Shown here piece after piece: positions 1-9,419 of a stretch of 64,000 nt of DNA (position 1 is its first letter; every line of letters begins with the position of its first letter). The translations under genes and the position numbers were made by a program. Origin of the DNA: Microbulbifer variabilis ATCC 700307 (GTDB lineage: Bacteria > Pseudomonadota > Gammaproteobacteria > Pseudomonadales > Cellvibrionaceae); contig NZ_AQYJ01000026.1 of assembly GCF_000380565.1 (NCBI RefSeq), forward strand, positions 434,001-498,000, written 5' to 3'. A model generated the notes under the pieces. The model did not search any database and had not been told where the DNA came from. It saw only the letters and a program-made list of their open reading frames with translations.

Positions 1-252
1 CGTGGCCAACATTCCCATATGATCGCCGGTTACCCGATCAAGGCCCGCAGCACTCAGTGCCGCTCCGCGAAACAGGTTACCCCCGCCCACAACCAAACCA
101 ACCTGAACACCAATACCGACGAGCTGGCCAATTTCCAGGGCCATCTTATCCAGCACCTTGGGGCTGATACCAAAGCCCTGGTCGCCCATCAGCTCTTCGC
201 CGCTGAGCTTTAACAGAATTCTTTTATATTTGCGGTCTTTAATACCGGGCAT
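1..252 (-). CDS. pyrH: Uridylate kinase, N-terminal part (cut by window edge)
   Basis: UMP kinase phosphorylates UMP to UDP in pyrimidine nucleotide synthesis in the cytoplasm. Only the first 84 codons are present; the C-terminal two thirds lie outside the window. The N-terminus [20 protein letters not shown] and the later glycine-rich [12 protein letters not shown] stretch are the nucleotide-binding signature of bacterial UMP kinases of the amino acid kinase fold. The ATG at 252 is preceded by a good AGAGG ribosome binding site. It lies downstream of tsf in the conserved order rpsB-tsf-pyrH, which supports the call. Confidence 0.95.
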   Translation of the reverse strand, partial: MPGIKDRKYKRILLKLSGEELMGDQGFGISPKVLDKMALEIGQLVGIGVQVGLVVGGGNLFRGAALSAAGLDRVTGDHMGMLAT

Positions 253-333
253 TCGTCGGTCCTCTCAAATGTACCTGTTTAGTGGCCAAGTATTGCCGCC
301 GAACATTACAACACTTTCAGTCAATTACACAGA

Positions 334-377
334 GGGGTGCCCCGCTGTAGGCATAAGACCCCCAGCGGAAGCACCCC
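334..377 (-). repeat. Stem-loop in the tsf-pyrH spacer
   Basis: Two stacked stems are seen: GGGGTGC with GCACCCC, and CCGCTG with CAGCGG, separated by a small bulge (1 base against 2) and closed by a 15-base loop. No T-run follows on the minus strand, so it is not a standard intrinsic terminator. It could be an attenuator or mRNA-stabilising or processing hairpin between tsf and pyrH. Confidence 0.5.
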
Positions 378-413
378 ACCGTGAGCGGGTACCGAGGCAC
401 CCACATTATTCGA

Positions 414-1277
414 TCAGGAAGAGGATTTAACCTGAGCGGCAACTTCCGCTGCAAAATCAACTTCTTCTTTTTCGATACCTTCACCCACTTCGAAGCGAAT
501 GAAAGAAGTTACATCAGCACCGGCATCTTTAACCAGCTTGCCAATGCTCACGTCTGGATTCTTAACGAACGGCTGCTCTACCAAGCTGTTCTCTTTCAGG
601 AACTTCTTGATACGACCACCCATCATCTTCTCTACGATTTCAGCCGGCTTGCCTTCCATATCTGGCTGGGCCTTGATGATATCCTTCTCTTTTTCCAGAA
701 CGTCGGCAGGCATATCTTCCGGCTTGTTTACCTGAGGGTTAACTGCGGTTACGTGCATGGCGACGTCTTTTGCCAGCTCAACCTCACCAGCGCTCAGAGC
801 GACCAGAGCCGCAATACGATTGTTGGAGTGTACATAGGCACCCACGACCGGGGCTTCAACCAGCTCGATCCGGCGCACACCAATGTTCTCGCCGATCTTT
901 TGAACCAGTGCTTCGCGAGCAGTTTCCAGCTCACCTTCCATCAGGGCAGCGACATCCTGTTGGCGCTCAGTAAATGCCTTATCAACAACCTTGGCAACAA
1001 AAGCCTGGAAGTTATCGTCACGGGCAACGAAATCAGTTTCAGAGTTCACCTCGATCAACACACCGAAGCTGCCATCTTCAGCAACTTTAGCGGCAACAAC
1101 GCCGTCGGCAGCGGTGCGGCCAGCTTTCTTTGCAGCCTTCAGGCCAGAGGCTTTGCGCAGATCTTCGATTGCTTTCTCGATATCGCCATCCGCTGCGGTG
1201 AGTGCTTTCTTACACTCCATCATTGGCAGGCCGGTGCGCTCACGCAGTTCTTTTACCATAGACGCGGTAATCGCCAT
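414..1277 (-). CDS. tsf: Elongation factor Ts
   Basis: EF-Ts is the guanine nucleotide exchange factor that recycles EF-Tu-GDP during translation. The protein is 287 residues, close to the usual 280-290. The N-terminal UBA-like segment with VKELRERTG is at residues 8-16, and the TDFVARDD motif that contacts EF-Tu is at 81-88. The ATG at 1277 is preceded by GAGGAAAGA. It sits between rpsB and pyrH; a terminator-like hairpin separates it from rpsB, as expected for partial read-through from the ribosomal protein gene. Confidence 0.97.
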   Translation of the reverse strand: MAITASMVKELRERTGLPMMECKKALTAADGDIEKAIEDLRKASGLKAAKKAGRTAADGVVAAKVAEDGSFGVLIEVNSETDFVARDDNFQAFVAKVVDKAFTERQQDVAALMEGELETAREALVQKIGENIGVRRIELVEAPVVGAYVHSNNRIAALVALSAGEVELAKDVAMHVTAVNPQVNKPEDMPADVLEKEKDIIKAQPDMEGKPAEIVEKMMGGRIKKFLKENSLVEQPFVKNPDVSIGKLVKDAGADVTSFIRFEVGEGIEKEEVDFAAEVAAQVKSSS

Positions 1278-1312
1278 GATTCTTTCCTCGGGGTTCTGTC
1301 ACTAAAAATTAG

Positions 1313-1343
1313 AAAAAAGGGGCCGTAATTTGGGCCCCTTTTT
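1313..1343 (-). terminator. Intrinsic terminator or attenuator between rpsB and tsf
   Basis: A perfect 11-bp stem (AAAAAGGGGCC with GGCCCCTTTTT, 8-base loop) is followed on the minus strand by six T. It is a strong intrinsic terminator that would reduce tsf-pyrH transcription relative to rpsB. Because the stem begins with an A-run, it could also stop transcription in the opposite direction. Confidence 0.8.
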
Positions 1344-1390
1344 GAGTTCGCAATGTAACGCTATTGGGTTACACCACTTCGCCCTGCAAA

Positions 1391-2137
1391 TTACTCTGCA
1401 GCAGCTTCGTCATCGCTAGCTTCGACGTACTCGTCTTTATTCACTGCGCTGCCAGCTTCAGCTGCACCGGCGAGAACCGCATCGGCTACAACAGTGGTGT
1501 ACAGCTTGATCGCGCGAATAGCGTCGTCGTTACCGGGAATTACGTAGTCAACACCAATCGGGTCGCTATTGGTATCAACAACACCAATTACGGGGATGCC
1601 CAGCTTGTTGGCTTCCTGGATAGCAATGCGCTCGTGCTCAACATCGATTACGAAGATCGCATCGGGCAGGCCGCCCATATCCTTGATACCACCGATGGAG
1701 CGCTCGAGCTTATCCATGGTGCGAGTACGCATCAGGGCTTCTTTCTTGGTCAGCTTCTCGAAAGTACCGTCCTGGGACTGAACTTCCAGGTCGCGGAAAC
1801 GCTTGATGGAAGCGCGAATGGTTTTATAGTTGGTGAGCATACCACCCAGCCAGCGGTTGCTGACATATGGCTGGCCACAGCGCTCAGCCTGCTCTTTGAT
1901 AGATTTCTGTGCAGCACGCTTGGTGCCAACAAACATAATCTTTTTCTTTTGAGCAGCCATCCCCTTGATCACCTGCAGGGCTTCATTGAAAGCCGGTACA
2001 GTGTGCTCCAGGTTGATGATATGAATTTTGTTGCGGGCACCAAAGATGTATTGACCCATCTTCGGGTTCCAGTAACGAGTCTGGTGACCAAAGTGAACAC
2101 CAGCCTGCAGCATATCGCGCATGCTTACTTGCGGCAT
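1391..2137 (-). CDS. rpsB: 30S ribosomal protein S2
   Basis: S2 is a structural protein of the small ribosomal subunit, bound at the head-body junction. The 248-residue protein starts [20 protein letters not shown], the hallmark S2 N-terminus. It also carries [20 protein letters not shown] and [12 protein letters not shown]. The C-terminus is a short acidic alanine/glutamate-rich tail, common in gammaproteobacterial S2. The ATG at 2137 has an AGAGG Shine-Dalgarno at 7-base spacing. It is the first gene of rpsB-tsf-pyrH and is divergent from map. Confidence 0.98.
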   Translation of the reverse strand: MPQVSMRDMLQAGVHFGHQTRYWNPKMGQYIFGARNKIHIINLEHTVPAFNEALQVIKGMAAQKKKIMFVGTKRAAQKSIKEQAERCGQPYVSNRWLGGMLTNYKTIRASIKRFRDLEVQSQDGTFEKLTKKEALMRTRTMDKLERSIGGIKDMGGLPDAIFVIDVEHERIAIQEANKLGIPVIGVVDTNSDPIGVDYVIPGNDDAIRAIKLYTTVVADAVLAGAAEAGSAVNKDEYVEASDDEAAAE

Positions 2138-2442
2138 AATAAACCTCTAAATATACGGGTTAGTCCTCCACACATCCCATGCGTCAACCCCTTCTGAGGC
2201 ACCCAGACACATGTGCCGATGCGTGTGCGGCATTTTCACCCCGGGAGCATCCCGGAGCGGCGCGCTTTATACCACAATCCAGCACCCGAGTGAAGGACAG
2301 TCGAGAATTTGGCGCGCAGGGGTTGTGTCCAACGCACGCAGCGCCTCCATGCCTGTGAGCTATGCCCAGCCGCCGGCAATCCGCTACAATATCGCGCCGC
2401 GGTGGGTACAGCCCGCCTTCAACTACTGACCTAAGGACACGC
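2138..2442. promoter_or_regulatory. Divergent rpsB/map promoter region
   Basis: This 305-base gene-free stretch must hold the promoters of rpsB (minus) and map (plus). On the minus strand TTGACG (2187-2182) is followed after 17 bases by ACTAAC, a good -35 with a poor -10. On the plus strand TACAAT at 2385-2390 could be a -10 for map, without a clear -35. The AAGGA ribosome binding site of map is at 2433-2437. I see no gene here. Confidence 0.35.
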
Positions 2443-3213
2443 ATGACTTCAGCCATTAAGACCCCGGAACAGATTGCCAAGATGCGTATCGCAGGCCGCC
2501 TCGCAGCAGAGGTCCTGGAGATGATTGGCGAGCATGTCATTCCCGGTGTCACTACGGAAGAACTGGACCGGCGCTGCCATGAACACATCGTTAACGTGCA
2601 AAAGGCCATACCCGCATGCCTCGGCTACCGCGGCTTCCCAAAGTCCATCTGTACATCTGTCAACGAAGTGGTCTGCCACGGCATACCCTCCGAAAGTAAA
2701 GTGCTGAAAAAAGGCGACATCATCAATATTGATGTCACCGTGATCAAAGATGGCTGGTTTGGAGATACCAGCAAGATGTTTTTTGTTGGCAAGCCAGCCG
2801 CACATGCCGAGCGGCTGGTGCGGGTAACTCAGGAGTGCATGTACAAAGCTATTGAGATTGTGCGCCCAGGCACTACCCTAGGCGATATTGGCCATGTGAT
2901 TCAGCAACATGCCGAGAAAAACTACTACACCGTAGTGCGCGACTTCTGCGGTCATGGTATCGGCGATGTATTCCATGAGGAGCCTCAAATTCTGCACTAC
3001 GGCCAGCCTGGAACCGGCGAAGTGCTGCAGGAGGGCATGACCTTTACCATTGAGCCAATGATCAATGCCGGCAAAGCCGCCACCCGCGTTCTCGGCGACG
3101 GCTGGACTGCAATCACCAAAGATCGCCGCCTGTCCGCCCAGTGGGAGCACACTATGGCGGTCACCAGCAATGGTGTTGAGGTTTTAACCGCCCGCAGTGA
3201 GGAACAGTTTTAG
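2443..3213 (+). CDS. map: Type I methionine aminopeptidase
   Basis: Removes the initiator methionine from nascent proteins using a two-metal centre. The start at 2443 is chosen over the longer frame because AAGGA lies just upstream and MTSAIKTPEQIAKM is the family N-terminus. The protein is 256 residues. All metal and catalytic ligands fall at the E. coli positions: His79, Asp97, Asp108, His171, Glu204 and Glu235. It is divergent from rpsB and followed by glnD, a neighbourhood shared with pseudomonads. Confidence 0.97.
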   Translation: MTSAIKTPEQIAKMRIAGRLAAEVLEMIGEHVIPGVTTEELDRRCHEHIVNVQKAIPACLGYRGFPKSICTSVNEVVCHGIPSESKVLKKGDIINIDVTVIKDGWFGDTSKMFFVGKPAAHAERLVRVTQECMYKAIEIVRPGTTLGDIGHVIQQHAEKNYYTVVRDFCGHGIGDVFHEEPQILHYGQPGTGEVLQEGMTFTIEPMINAGKAATRVLGDGWTAITKDRRLSAQWEHTMAVTSNGVEVLTARSEEQF

Positions 3214-3254
3214 CCCGTGCGCCTAGCTTGCGCCCTCAGTAAAAGATGCAAAGA

Positions 3255-3273
3255 CCCGCCGCCAAGCGGCGGG
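3255..3273 (+). repeat. Perfect GC-rich hairpin between map and glnD
   Basis: An 8-bp perfect stem (CCCGCCGC with GCGGCGGG, 3-base loop) lies 42 bases after the map stop codon. There is no T-run, so it is not a classical terminator. It would fall inside glnD if the upstream ATG at 3246 were used, which argues for the later start at 3297. Confidence 0.55.
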
Positions 3274-3296
3274 ACACAGTCAAATGGACTCCGCCC

Positions 3297-6008
3297 ATGC
3301 AGCCGGCCCACATCCCCCACTTTGAACGGCCTCTATTTTTCTTTGATCAGGCCAGATTTCGCCGAGATTTGGCCGCCGGCGAAAAGCCACCCCTACAAGT
3401 TTTTAAGGATGCCGTCGGCGCTGCCGAGCATCAGATGACAGAGCGGTTTCGCGAGGGCGAAGATGTAAACACTCTGATTCATGAAAGAGCCCTATTCGTG
3501 GACTGTTTACTGCACTACGCATGGCATCAGTACGAATGGAAACCCGGCACAGGGCTGCTCGCAGTCGGCGGCTATGGACGTGGTGAGCTACACCCTCACT
3601 CAGATATCGACCTGTTAATACTTACTAATGGCCGCTCGGACTCGAAGACAATCGACAATATTGAGCGCTTTGTGGCACTCCTTTGGGACCTGGGCTTGGA
3701 TATCGGCCACTCGGTACGTGGTGTCGAGGAGTGCCTGGAACTTGGCGCCCAAGATATAACCGTGATGACCAACCTCACAGAGTCGCGTACGGTGGTTGGC
3801 GATGCCGCACCAGGAGAACACCTGGCATCCTCTTTAGAGCGCAACAAACTATGGTCCACTGTAGACTTCTTCCACGCAAAACTCGCTGAGCAGGAAGAGC
3901 GCCACAACCGCCAACAAGCGGCGGAATATATTCTCGAGCCCAACATAAAGAACTCCCCCGGGGGATTGCGCGACATCCAGACCATCGCCTGGGTCGCCAA
4001 GTACTTCTTTCGGGTGCGCACACTTAAACAGTTGCAAGGCAAGGCTTTTTTTACTGAGGAGGAGTTTGCCATCCTCCAGTCTGGCGAGAGTTTTCTTTGG
4101 CGTGTTCGCTATGGACTCCACCTGCTTGCCGGGCGTGCGGAGGAACGCCTGCTGTTTGATTACCAAAGGGAGCTGGCAAATCAGTTTGGTTACAAGGACA
4201 GTAATAACCAACTGGCGGTAGAGCAGTTTATGCACAGCTACTACCGCACTGTAATGGCACTGCGCCAACTGAACGATGTACTTCTCCAATATCTCGGCGA
4301 AGCAATTCTGGCACCCGGCGGCGAGCAGGATATCACCCCCATTAACGAACGCTTCCAGCTTCGCGGTTGTGCGATTGAAGTTACTCACCCACAGGTTTTC
4401 AGCCAGTACCCCTCAGCATTGCTGGAAATTTTTGTACTGATGGCGAGAAATCCGCAGATCACCCGGGTGCGCGCCTCTACTATCCGCCTGATTCGCGAAC
4501 ACCGGCATTTGATCGACCGAGACTTCCGTTTAAATACCGCCAACAGCGAACTGTTTATGCAGTTATTACGTTCCCCGCGGGGGCTATCCACGCAGTTATC
4601 GCGCATGACTCGTTACGGAATTCTAGGGCGATATCTACCGGAGTTTGGACGTGTTACCGGTCAGATGCAGCACGACCTTTTCCACATTTACACCGTAGAC
4701 GCCCACACCTTGCAGGTAGTGCGCAATATGCGCAGTTTCCGCAGTCCAGAAGCGAGGGAAAAATTTCCCATCGCTGCGGACATACTAGGTCGCATGCGTC
4801 AACCAGAGTTGCTTTATATCGCGGGCCTCTACCACGATATTGCCAAAGGCCGCGGCGGCGACCACTCCAAGCTGGGAGTAGTAGATGCAACTGAATTCTG
4901 CCAGCGACACCAACTGCCCGCCCGCGACCGGCGACTGGTCTGCTGGCTGGTAGAAAAACACTTATTGATGAGCCAGGTATCCCAGAAACAGGACATCAGC
5001 GACCCCGAAGTAGTACATGCTTTCGCCCGCGAAGTTGGTGACCGCGAGCATCTCGACTACCTATACGCACTCACAGTGGCCGACATCAATGCCACCAATC
5101 CGGAGCTGTGGAACAGCTGGCGCGCGAGCCTGATGCGTCAGCTCTACCAAGCTACCCAACATGCCCTGCGCCGCGGCCTGGAAAACCCTATAGATCGGGA
5201 AGAAATTATCGAGGAAACCCGCAGCCTTGCTTTAGAAAAGCTACAGGCAATGGGGTTGCCCGAAGCTTCAGTAGTTAATATCTGGGCACAGATGGGCGAG
5301 GACTATTTTGTACGCGAGAGTGCAGACAACATTACCTGGCACACTGCCGCTATCCATGAGCTGCACAGCAATGCCCCCCTGGAGCAAAGCGACACCTTGG
5401 TGTTGACCCGCAATTCCGGCCCCGGTGAGCACGACGGTGCCACCCAAGTATTCGTATACACTCCCGACCGGGCCAATGTTTTTGCTGCCGCTGTGACCGG
5501 ACTCGATATGCTCAACTTAAGTGTGCACGACGCCCGACTTTATAATTCCGCCTCCGGATACACATTGGACACCTTCTACGTACTGGATGAGTCCGGCCAA
5601 CCCCTGCTTGACGAACCGCAGCGACTACAGCAAATTCGGCTTACGTTGCAGGAGGAGCTGGCCCTGGTGGAGGACTACTCCAAGGTGATCCAGCGTCGCA
5701 CCCCCCGCCGCCTAAAAATGTTTGAACTGGAGAGCCAGGCGCACCTATCAGCCGAACCCGGAGACCTGTATAGCACCCTGGAAATAACCAGTGCCGACAG
5801 GCCCGGCTTGCTGGCCCGTATTGCGCGTATTTTTATCGCCCATGACCTGCGCCTGCACAACGCTAAAATTTCCACGCTCGGCGAGCGAGTGGAAGACATT
5901 TTCCATATTACCGATGCAGAGGGACGAGCTCTCTGTGACAACGAGATCAATCGCTCACTGGAAGAGGCAATCTGCCGGGAACTGGACGACCACACCACAC
6001 CGCACTAA
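3297..6008 (+). CDS. glnD: Bifunctional uridylyltransferase/uridylyl-removing enzyme GlnD
   Basis: GlnD senses glutamine and adds or removes UMP on PII proteins (GlnB/GlnK), controlling glutamine synthetase and NtrBC. The nucleotidyltransferase motif GGYGRGELHPHSDID is at about residues 91-105 of the 903-residue form. An HD hydrolase motif (YHDIAKGRGGDHS) is near residue 512. Two C-terminal ACT domains begin near residues 717 and 825 (TSADRPGLL). An in-frame ATG at 3246 would add 17 residues and span a strong hairpin; 3297 matches family length better, but neither start has a strong ribosome binding site. Confidence 0.95.
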   Translation: MQPAHIPHFERPLFFFDQARFRRDLAAGEKPPLQVFKDAVGAAEHQMTERFREGEDVNTLIHERALFVDCLLHYAWHQYEWKPGTGLLAVGGYGRGELHPHSDIDLLILTNGRSDSKTIDNIERFVALLWDLGLDIGHSVRGVEECLELGAQDITVMTNLTESRTVVGDAAPGEHLASSLERNKLWSTVDFFHAKLAEQEERHNRQQAAEYILEPNIKNSPGGLRDIQTIAWVAKYFFRVRTLKQLQGKAFFTEEEFAILQSGESFLWRVRYGLHLLAGRAEERLLFDYQRELANQFGYKDSNNQLAVEQFMHSYYRTVMALRQLNDVLLQYLGEAILAPGGEQDITPINERFQLRGCAIEVTHPQVFSQYPSALLEIFVLMARNPQITRVRASTIRLIREHRHLIDRDFRLNTANSELFMQLLRSPRGLSTQLSRMTRYGILGRYLPEFGRVTGQMQHDLFHIYTVDAHTLQVVRNMRSFRSPEAREKFPIAADILGRMRQPELLYIAGLYHDIAKGRGGDHSKLGVVDATEFCQRHQLPARDRRLVCWLVEKHLLMSQVSQKQDISDPEVVHAFAREVGDREHLDYLYALTVADINATNPELWNSWRASLMRQLYQATQHALRRGLENPIDREEIIEETRSLALEKLQAMGLPEASVVNIWAQMGEDYFVRESADNITWHTAAIHELHSNAPLEQSDTLVLTRNSGPGEHDGATQVFVYTPDRANVFAAAVTGLDMLNLSVHDARLYNSASGYTLDTFYVLDESGQPLLDEPQRLQQIRLTLQEELALVEDYSKVIQRRTPRRLKMFELESQAHLSAEPGDLYSTLEITSADRPGLLARIARIFIAHDLRLHNAKISTLGERVEDIFHITDAEGRALCDNEINRSLEEAICRELDDHTTPH

Positions 6009-6037
6009 TAACTATTGAGAGAGCGTATGAGACTGCT

Positions 6038-7210
6038 ATGAACCCCAACCTGGAAAAGTTGCAGCCCTACCCATTCACTAAACTGCAAGCGCTGAAAGAG
6101 GGCTTGGAGGCAGCAGACAAGCCGCATATTGCCCTCTCTATTGGTGAACCAAAGCATGCCCCACCCGGTTTTGTCCGCGGTAAGCTGGTTCAACACCTGG
6201 ACAAGCTTTCCTCCTACCCGCTCACAAAGGGACTGGAATCACTGCGTGTGACAATCGCAGAATGGCTGCGCAAACGCTTCCACCTGGACCAGCTATGTGC
6301 GGAAACTCAGGTGCTACCAGTAAACGGTACCCGCGAGGCGCTATTCGCTTTTGCCCAAGCCATAGTGACACCGGGCAGTAAAGTGCTTATGCCCAACCCC
6401 TTTTACCAGATCTATGAAGGCGCAACACTGCTTGCCGGTGCTCAGCCACATTTTATAAATTGTGTGAAGGCCAACGGCTTCAAACCCGACTTTGCCTCCA
6501 TCCCCGAGTCAGTTTGGCAACAATGCGAACTGCTGTATATCTGCTCACCGGGAAACCCTACTGGCGCGCTGTTGGAAGTAACAGATTTACAGCAACTGAT
6601 CCAGCTTGCTGATCGCTACGATTTCACTATCGCCTCAGATGAATGCTACTCAGAAATCTATTTCGATGAAGCATCACCACCCACCGGATTACTGCAGGCA
6701 TGCAAAGATCTCGGCCGCAACGATTATCGCCGCTGTGTGGTATTTCACAGCCTTTCCAAACGCTCAAACCTGCCCGGCCTCCGCTCGGGGTTTGTAGCCG
6801 GCGACGCGCAACTGCTGGATAAATTTCTGCTCTATCGCACTTACCACGGCTGCGCTATGCCTCTGCCAAACCAGTATGCGTCCATCGCAGCCTGGCAGGA
6901 TGAAGAGCATGTAAGACAAAACCGTACACTCTATCAACAGAAATTTGATGCGGTACTTGATATTCTCGATGGTTGCCTCGAAGTGAGTTTCCCTCAGGCA
7001 AGCTTTTACCTCTGGCCGCGCGTCGGTCATGGAGAGAGTTTTGCCCGCGAGCTATTTTGCCAGCAGAACATTACCGTTTTGCCAGGCGCCTTCCTCGCAC
7101 GCGAAAACGAGCACTTAAACCCGGGAAGTGAATACGTACGCATGGCCCTGGTAGCGACGCTTGAGGAGTGCGTGGAAGCCGCTCGGCGCATCAAAACCTT
7201 TTGCAGCTAG
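6038..7210 (+). CDS. dapC: Succinyldiaminopimelate transaminase DapC
   Basis: A PLP-dependent class I aminotransferase converting N-succinyl-2-amino-6-ketopimelate to N-succinyl-LL-diaminopimelate in lysine and peptidoglycan precursor synthesis. The 390-residue protein carries SPGNPTGALL for cofactor phosphate and substrate contacts, and the PLP-binding lysine at residue 241 in HSLSKRSNLPG. Its position between glnD and dapD/dapE fixes the specific assignment, which sequence family alone would leave as a generic aminotransferase. The gap to glnD is 29 bases, so the genes may be co-transcribed. Confidence 0.92.
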   Translation: MNPNLEKLQPYPFTKLQALKEGLEAADKPHIALSIGEPKHAPPGFVRGKLVQHLDKLSSYPLTKGLESLRVTIAEWLRKRFHLDQLCAETQVLPVNGTREALFAFAQAIVTPGSKVLMPNPFYQIYEGATLLAGAQPHFINCVKANGFKPDFASIPESVWQQCELLYICSPGNPTGALLEVTDLQQLIQLADRYDFTIASDECYSEIYFDEASPPTGLLQACKDLGRNDYRRCVVFHSLSKRSNLPGLRSGFVAGDAQLLDKFLLYRTYHGCAMPLPNQYASIAAWQDEEHVRQNRTLYQQKFDAVLDILDGCLEVSFPQASFYLWPRVGHGESFARELFCQQNITVLPGAFLARENEHLNPGSEYVRMALVATLEECVEAARRIKTFCS

Positions 7211-7263
7211 CACAAACACTCGGACACAAAAAATACATCCCGGAGCCCCAGGCACAACAAAGA

Positions 7264-7932
7264 ATGGCAGTAAAAAACTTACTAAAACAGGAGCGAGTGG
7301 ATTTTATTCTACAGCGCCTAGAAGAACTCTACCCGGAAACTCCGGTCCCCCTTGACCACAAAGACCCTTACACATTACTGGTGGCCGTATTACTTTCGGC
7401 ACAGTGCACCGATGAGCGCGTCAACCAGGTAACGCCCGCACTCTGGTTGCTGGCAGACAACCCGGTAGGCATGGCACAGGTACCGGTGGAAAAAATCCAA
7501 GAGGTCATCCGCCCCTGTGGCCTGTCCCCGCAGAAATCCAAGGCCATCAGTAAACTGTCGCAAATTCTGGTCAATGAATACCATAGCGCAGTACCTGAAA
7601 ATATGGCTGCACTAGAAACCCTGCCCGGTGTCGGCCATAAAACCGCCAGTGTGGTGATGTCGCAAGCATTTGGACATCCGGCATTCCCGGTGGATACCCA
7701 TATTCACCGACTTGCCCAGCGCTGGGGGCTCACTAGCGGAAAAAATGTTACCCAAACTGAAAAGGATCTGAAGCGGCTGTTTCCCAAGGAAAAGTGGAAT
7801 AAGTTACATTTGCAGATTATTTTCTACGGCCGGGAATACTGTTCCGCACGAGGCTGTGATGGCACCGTATGCGAAATCTGCACTACCTGTTATCCCAACC
7901 GCAAAAATCCCAAGAAAACCAAAAAGGCGTAA
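7264..7932 (+). CDS. nth: Endonuclease III family DNA glycosylase with altered Cys loop
   Basis: Base-excision repair glycosylase/AP lyase acting on oxidised pyrimidines. The 222-residue form starts at ATG 7264; a longer frame from 7168 overlaps dapC and is less likely. The helix-hairpin-helix LPGVGHKTA carries catalytic Lys126, and VDTHIHRL carries Asp144. The C-terminal cysteines are at 193, 198, 203, 206 and 209, not in the usual C-x6-C-x2-C-x5-C spacing, so the iron-sulphur cluster may be differently coordinated. Its location inside the dap cluster, not beside rsx genes, suggests it may be a second Nth. Confidence 0.85.
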   Translation: MAVKNLLKQERVDFILQRLEELYPETPVPLDHKDPYTLLVAVLLSAQCTDERVNQVTPALWLLADNPVGMAQVPVEKIQEVIRPCGLSPQKSKAISKLSQILVNEYHSAVPENMAALETLPGVGHKTASVVMSQAFGHPAFPVDTHIHRLAQRWGLTSGKNVTQTEKDLKRLFPKEKWNKLHLQIIFYGREYCSARGCDGTVCEICTTCYPNRKNPKKTKKA

Positions 7933-7934
7933 CT

Positions 7935-8288
7935 GTGATTACTCTGTACGGAATTAAAAACTGCGACACTGTAAAGAAAGCCCGTAAATGGCTGGAAAAA
8001 AATGGGGTTGATTATCAATTTCACGATTTCCGAGAAGATGGAATGGATAATGTACCCCTTAAAGACTGGCTGGAAAATTTCGGCTGGCAGGAAGTACTAA
8101 ACCGCCGTTCCACCAGCTGGCGCGCACTTACTGACGACCAGAAAAACAGCATGAATAATGACATCGCCCTAGCATTGGTCAGGGAAACCCCAACACTGAT
8201 CAAACGCCCGGTAACCACCAGCGGTAACAACACCCATTTCGGTTTTAAAGAGACCGAATTCGCCCAACTCGCCAGCAAATCCAACTAG
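7935..8288 (+). CDS. yffB: ArsC/Spx-family protein (YffB-like)
   Basis: A small thioredoxin-fold protein of the ArsC/Spx/YffB family, 117 residues. The GTG at 7935, two bases after the nth stop and behind AAGGCG, gives MITLYGIKNCDTVKKA, the family N-terminus with a single redox-type Cys10. A conserved arginine lies in the C-terminal LIKRPV segment. Proteins of this branch lie next to dapE/dapD in E. coli and pseudomonads; their substrate is unknown and arsenate reduction is not implied. Translational coupling with nth is likely. Confidence 0.88.
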   Translation: MITLYGIKNCDTVKKARKWLEKNGVDYQFHDFREDGMDNVPLKDWLENFGWQEVLNRRSTSWRALTDDQKNSMNNDIALALVRETPTLIKRPVTTSGNNTHFGFKETEFAQLASKSN

Positions 8289-8297
8289 GAGGAAAAT

Positions 8298-9329
8298 ATG
8301 AGCGATATTTACAGTATTGGGTTTGGCGTAGGCACTTGTAACAATAAGGGGGAATGGCTGGAAGTCTACTACCCCAGGCCTCTGTTTAAGCCCGATACGG
8401 GTGTAGCTGCTGTAATCAAGGAAACCCTGAAGATCGGCGAAGGCAACTACAGCCTTTCTCTGGACCCAGCCCAACTGCATCCCCTGGAAAAGAAATTGCG
8501 CCAGTTGGGTGCCAACGATCAAGCAGACATCCTGCAACAATTTACTATCACCCAGCGGCCTCTGGCGGCGGTAGTACTCTCCACTGACCAAGCACCACAA
8601 TCGCTTCCCGAAGCCTACTTGAAACTGCATCTACTCTCCCATCGTCTGGTAAAACCCCACGAAACTAATCTCGATGGCATCTTCGGTAAATTAGCCAATG
8701 TAGCCTGGACCAACCAGGGAGCCATCGACCTGGAGGAACTACCACAGCGACAATTGGAAGCGCGCTTAAAAGGAGAGCACCTGGAAGTTTCCTGCATCGA
8801 CAAGTTCCCCAAGATGGCCAACTACGTGGTACCTACGGGAGTGCGTATCGCCCACACCGCGCGTGTGCGCCTCGGCGCCTATCTCGGCGAGGGCACCACG
8901 ATCATGCACGAGGGCTTCGTCAACTTTAACGCGGGCACCGAGGGACCGGGCATGATCGAAGGCCGCATCTCGGCCGGCGTATTTGTCGGCGCGGGCTCCG
9001 ATCTGGGTGGCAGCAGCTCCACTATGGGTACCCTCTCCGGCGGTGGGAACATAGTGATTTCTGTGGGCGACAACTGCCTGCTGGGAGCCAATGCCGGTAT
9101 CGGCATCCCCCTGGGAGATCGCTGCACTGTGGAAGCGGGTTTATATATCACCGCCGGAACTAAGGTGGCCCTGCTAGATGACAGCGGCAAACTGGTCGAG
9201 CATATCAAAGCGCGCGAACTGGCCGGAAAATCCGACCTCCTGTTCCGCAGAAACTCTACCAATGGCGCCGTTGAATGTTTAACGAATAAGAGTGCCATTG
9301 AGTTGAATGCAGCACTGCACAGCAATTAA
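8298..9329 (+). CDS. dapD: Tetrahydrodipicolinate N-succinyltransferase DapD
   Basis: Transfers succinyl from succinyl-CoA to tetrahydrodipicolinate, opening the succinylase route to meso-diaminopimelate and lysine. At 343 residues it is the longer Pseudomonas-type DapD, not the 274-residue E. coli type. The second half shows hexapeptide-repeat left-handed beta-helix sequence (GVRIAHTARVRLGAYLGEGT, GMIEGRISAGVFVGAGSDLG). A strong AGGAGG precedes the ATG. It follows the yffB-like gene by 9 bases and precedes dapE. Confidence 0.96.
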   Translation: MSDIYSIGFGVGTCNNKGEWLEVYYPRPLFKPDTGVAAVIKETLKIGEGNYSLSLDPAQLHPLEKKLRQLGANDQADILQQFTITQRPLAAVVLSTDQAPQSLPEAYLKLHLLSHRLVKPHETNLDGIFGKLANVAWTNQGAIDLEELPQRQLEARLKGEHLEVSCIDKFPKMANYVVPTGVRIAHTARVRLGAYLGEGTTIMHEGFVNFNAGTEGPGMIEGRISAGVFVGAGSDLGGSSSTMGTLSGGGNIVISVGDNCLLGANAGIGIPLGDRCTVEAGLYITAGTKVALLDDSGKLVEHIKARELAGKSDLLFRRNSTNGAVECLTNKSAIELNAALHSN

Positions 9330-9419
9330 AACTTGCTTCGGCGGGGCCCCAGCCCTGCCCACTCCTTACATCTATAAATTCTGATAACAGCGCACCTTAT
9401 CGACTAAAAGGATTACTCC

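Noticed and set aside
381..1328. 315-codon plus-strand frame opposite tsf
   Set aside because: Antisense shadow of tsf, which has full family conservation.
7935..8288. Arsenate reductase function for the ArsC-like gene
   Set aside because: Only the fold and one cysteine fit; the gene sits with dap genes, and no ars genes are present.
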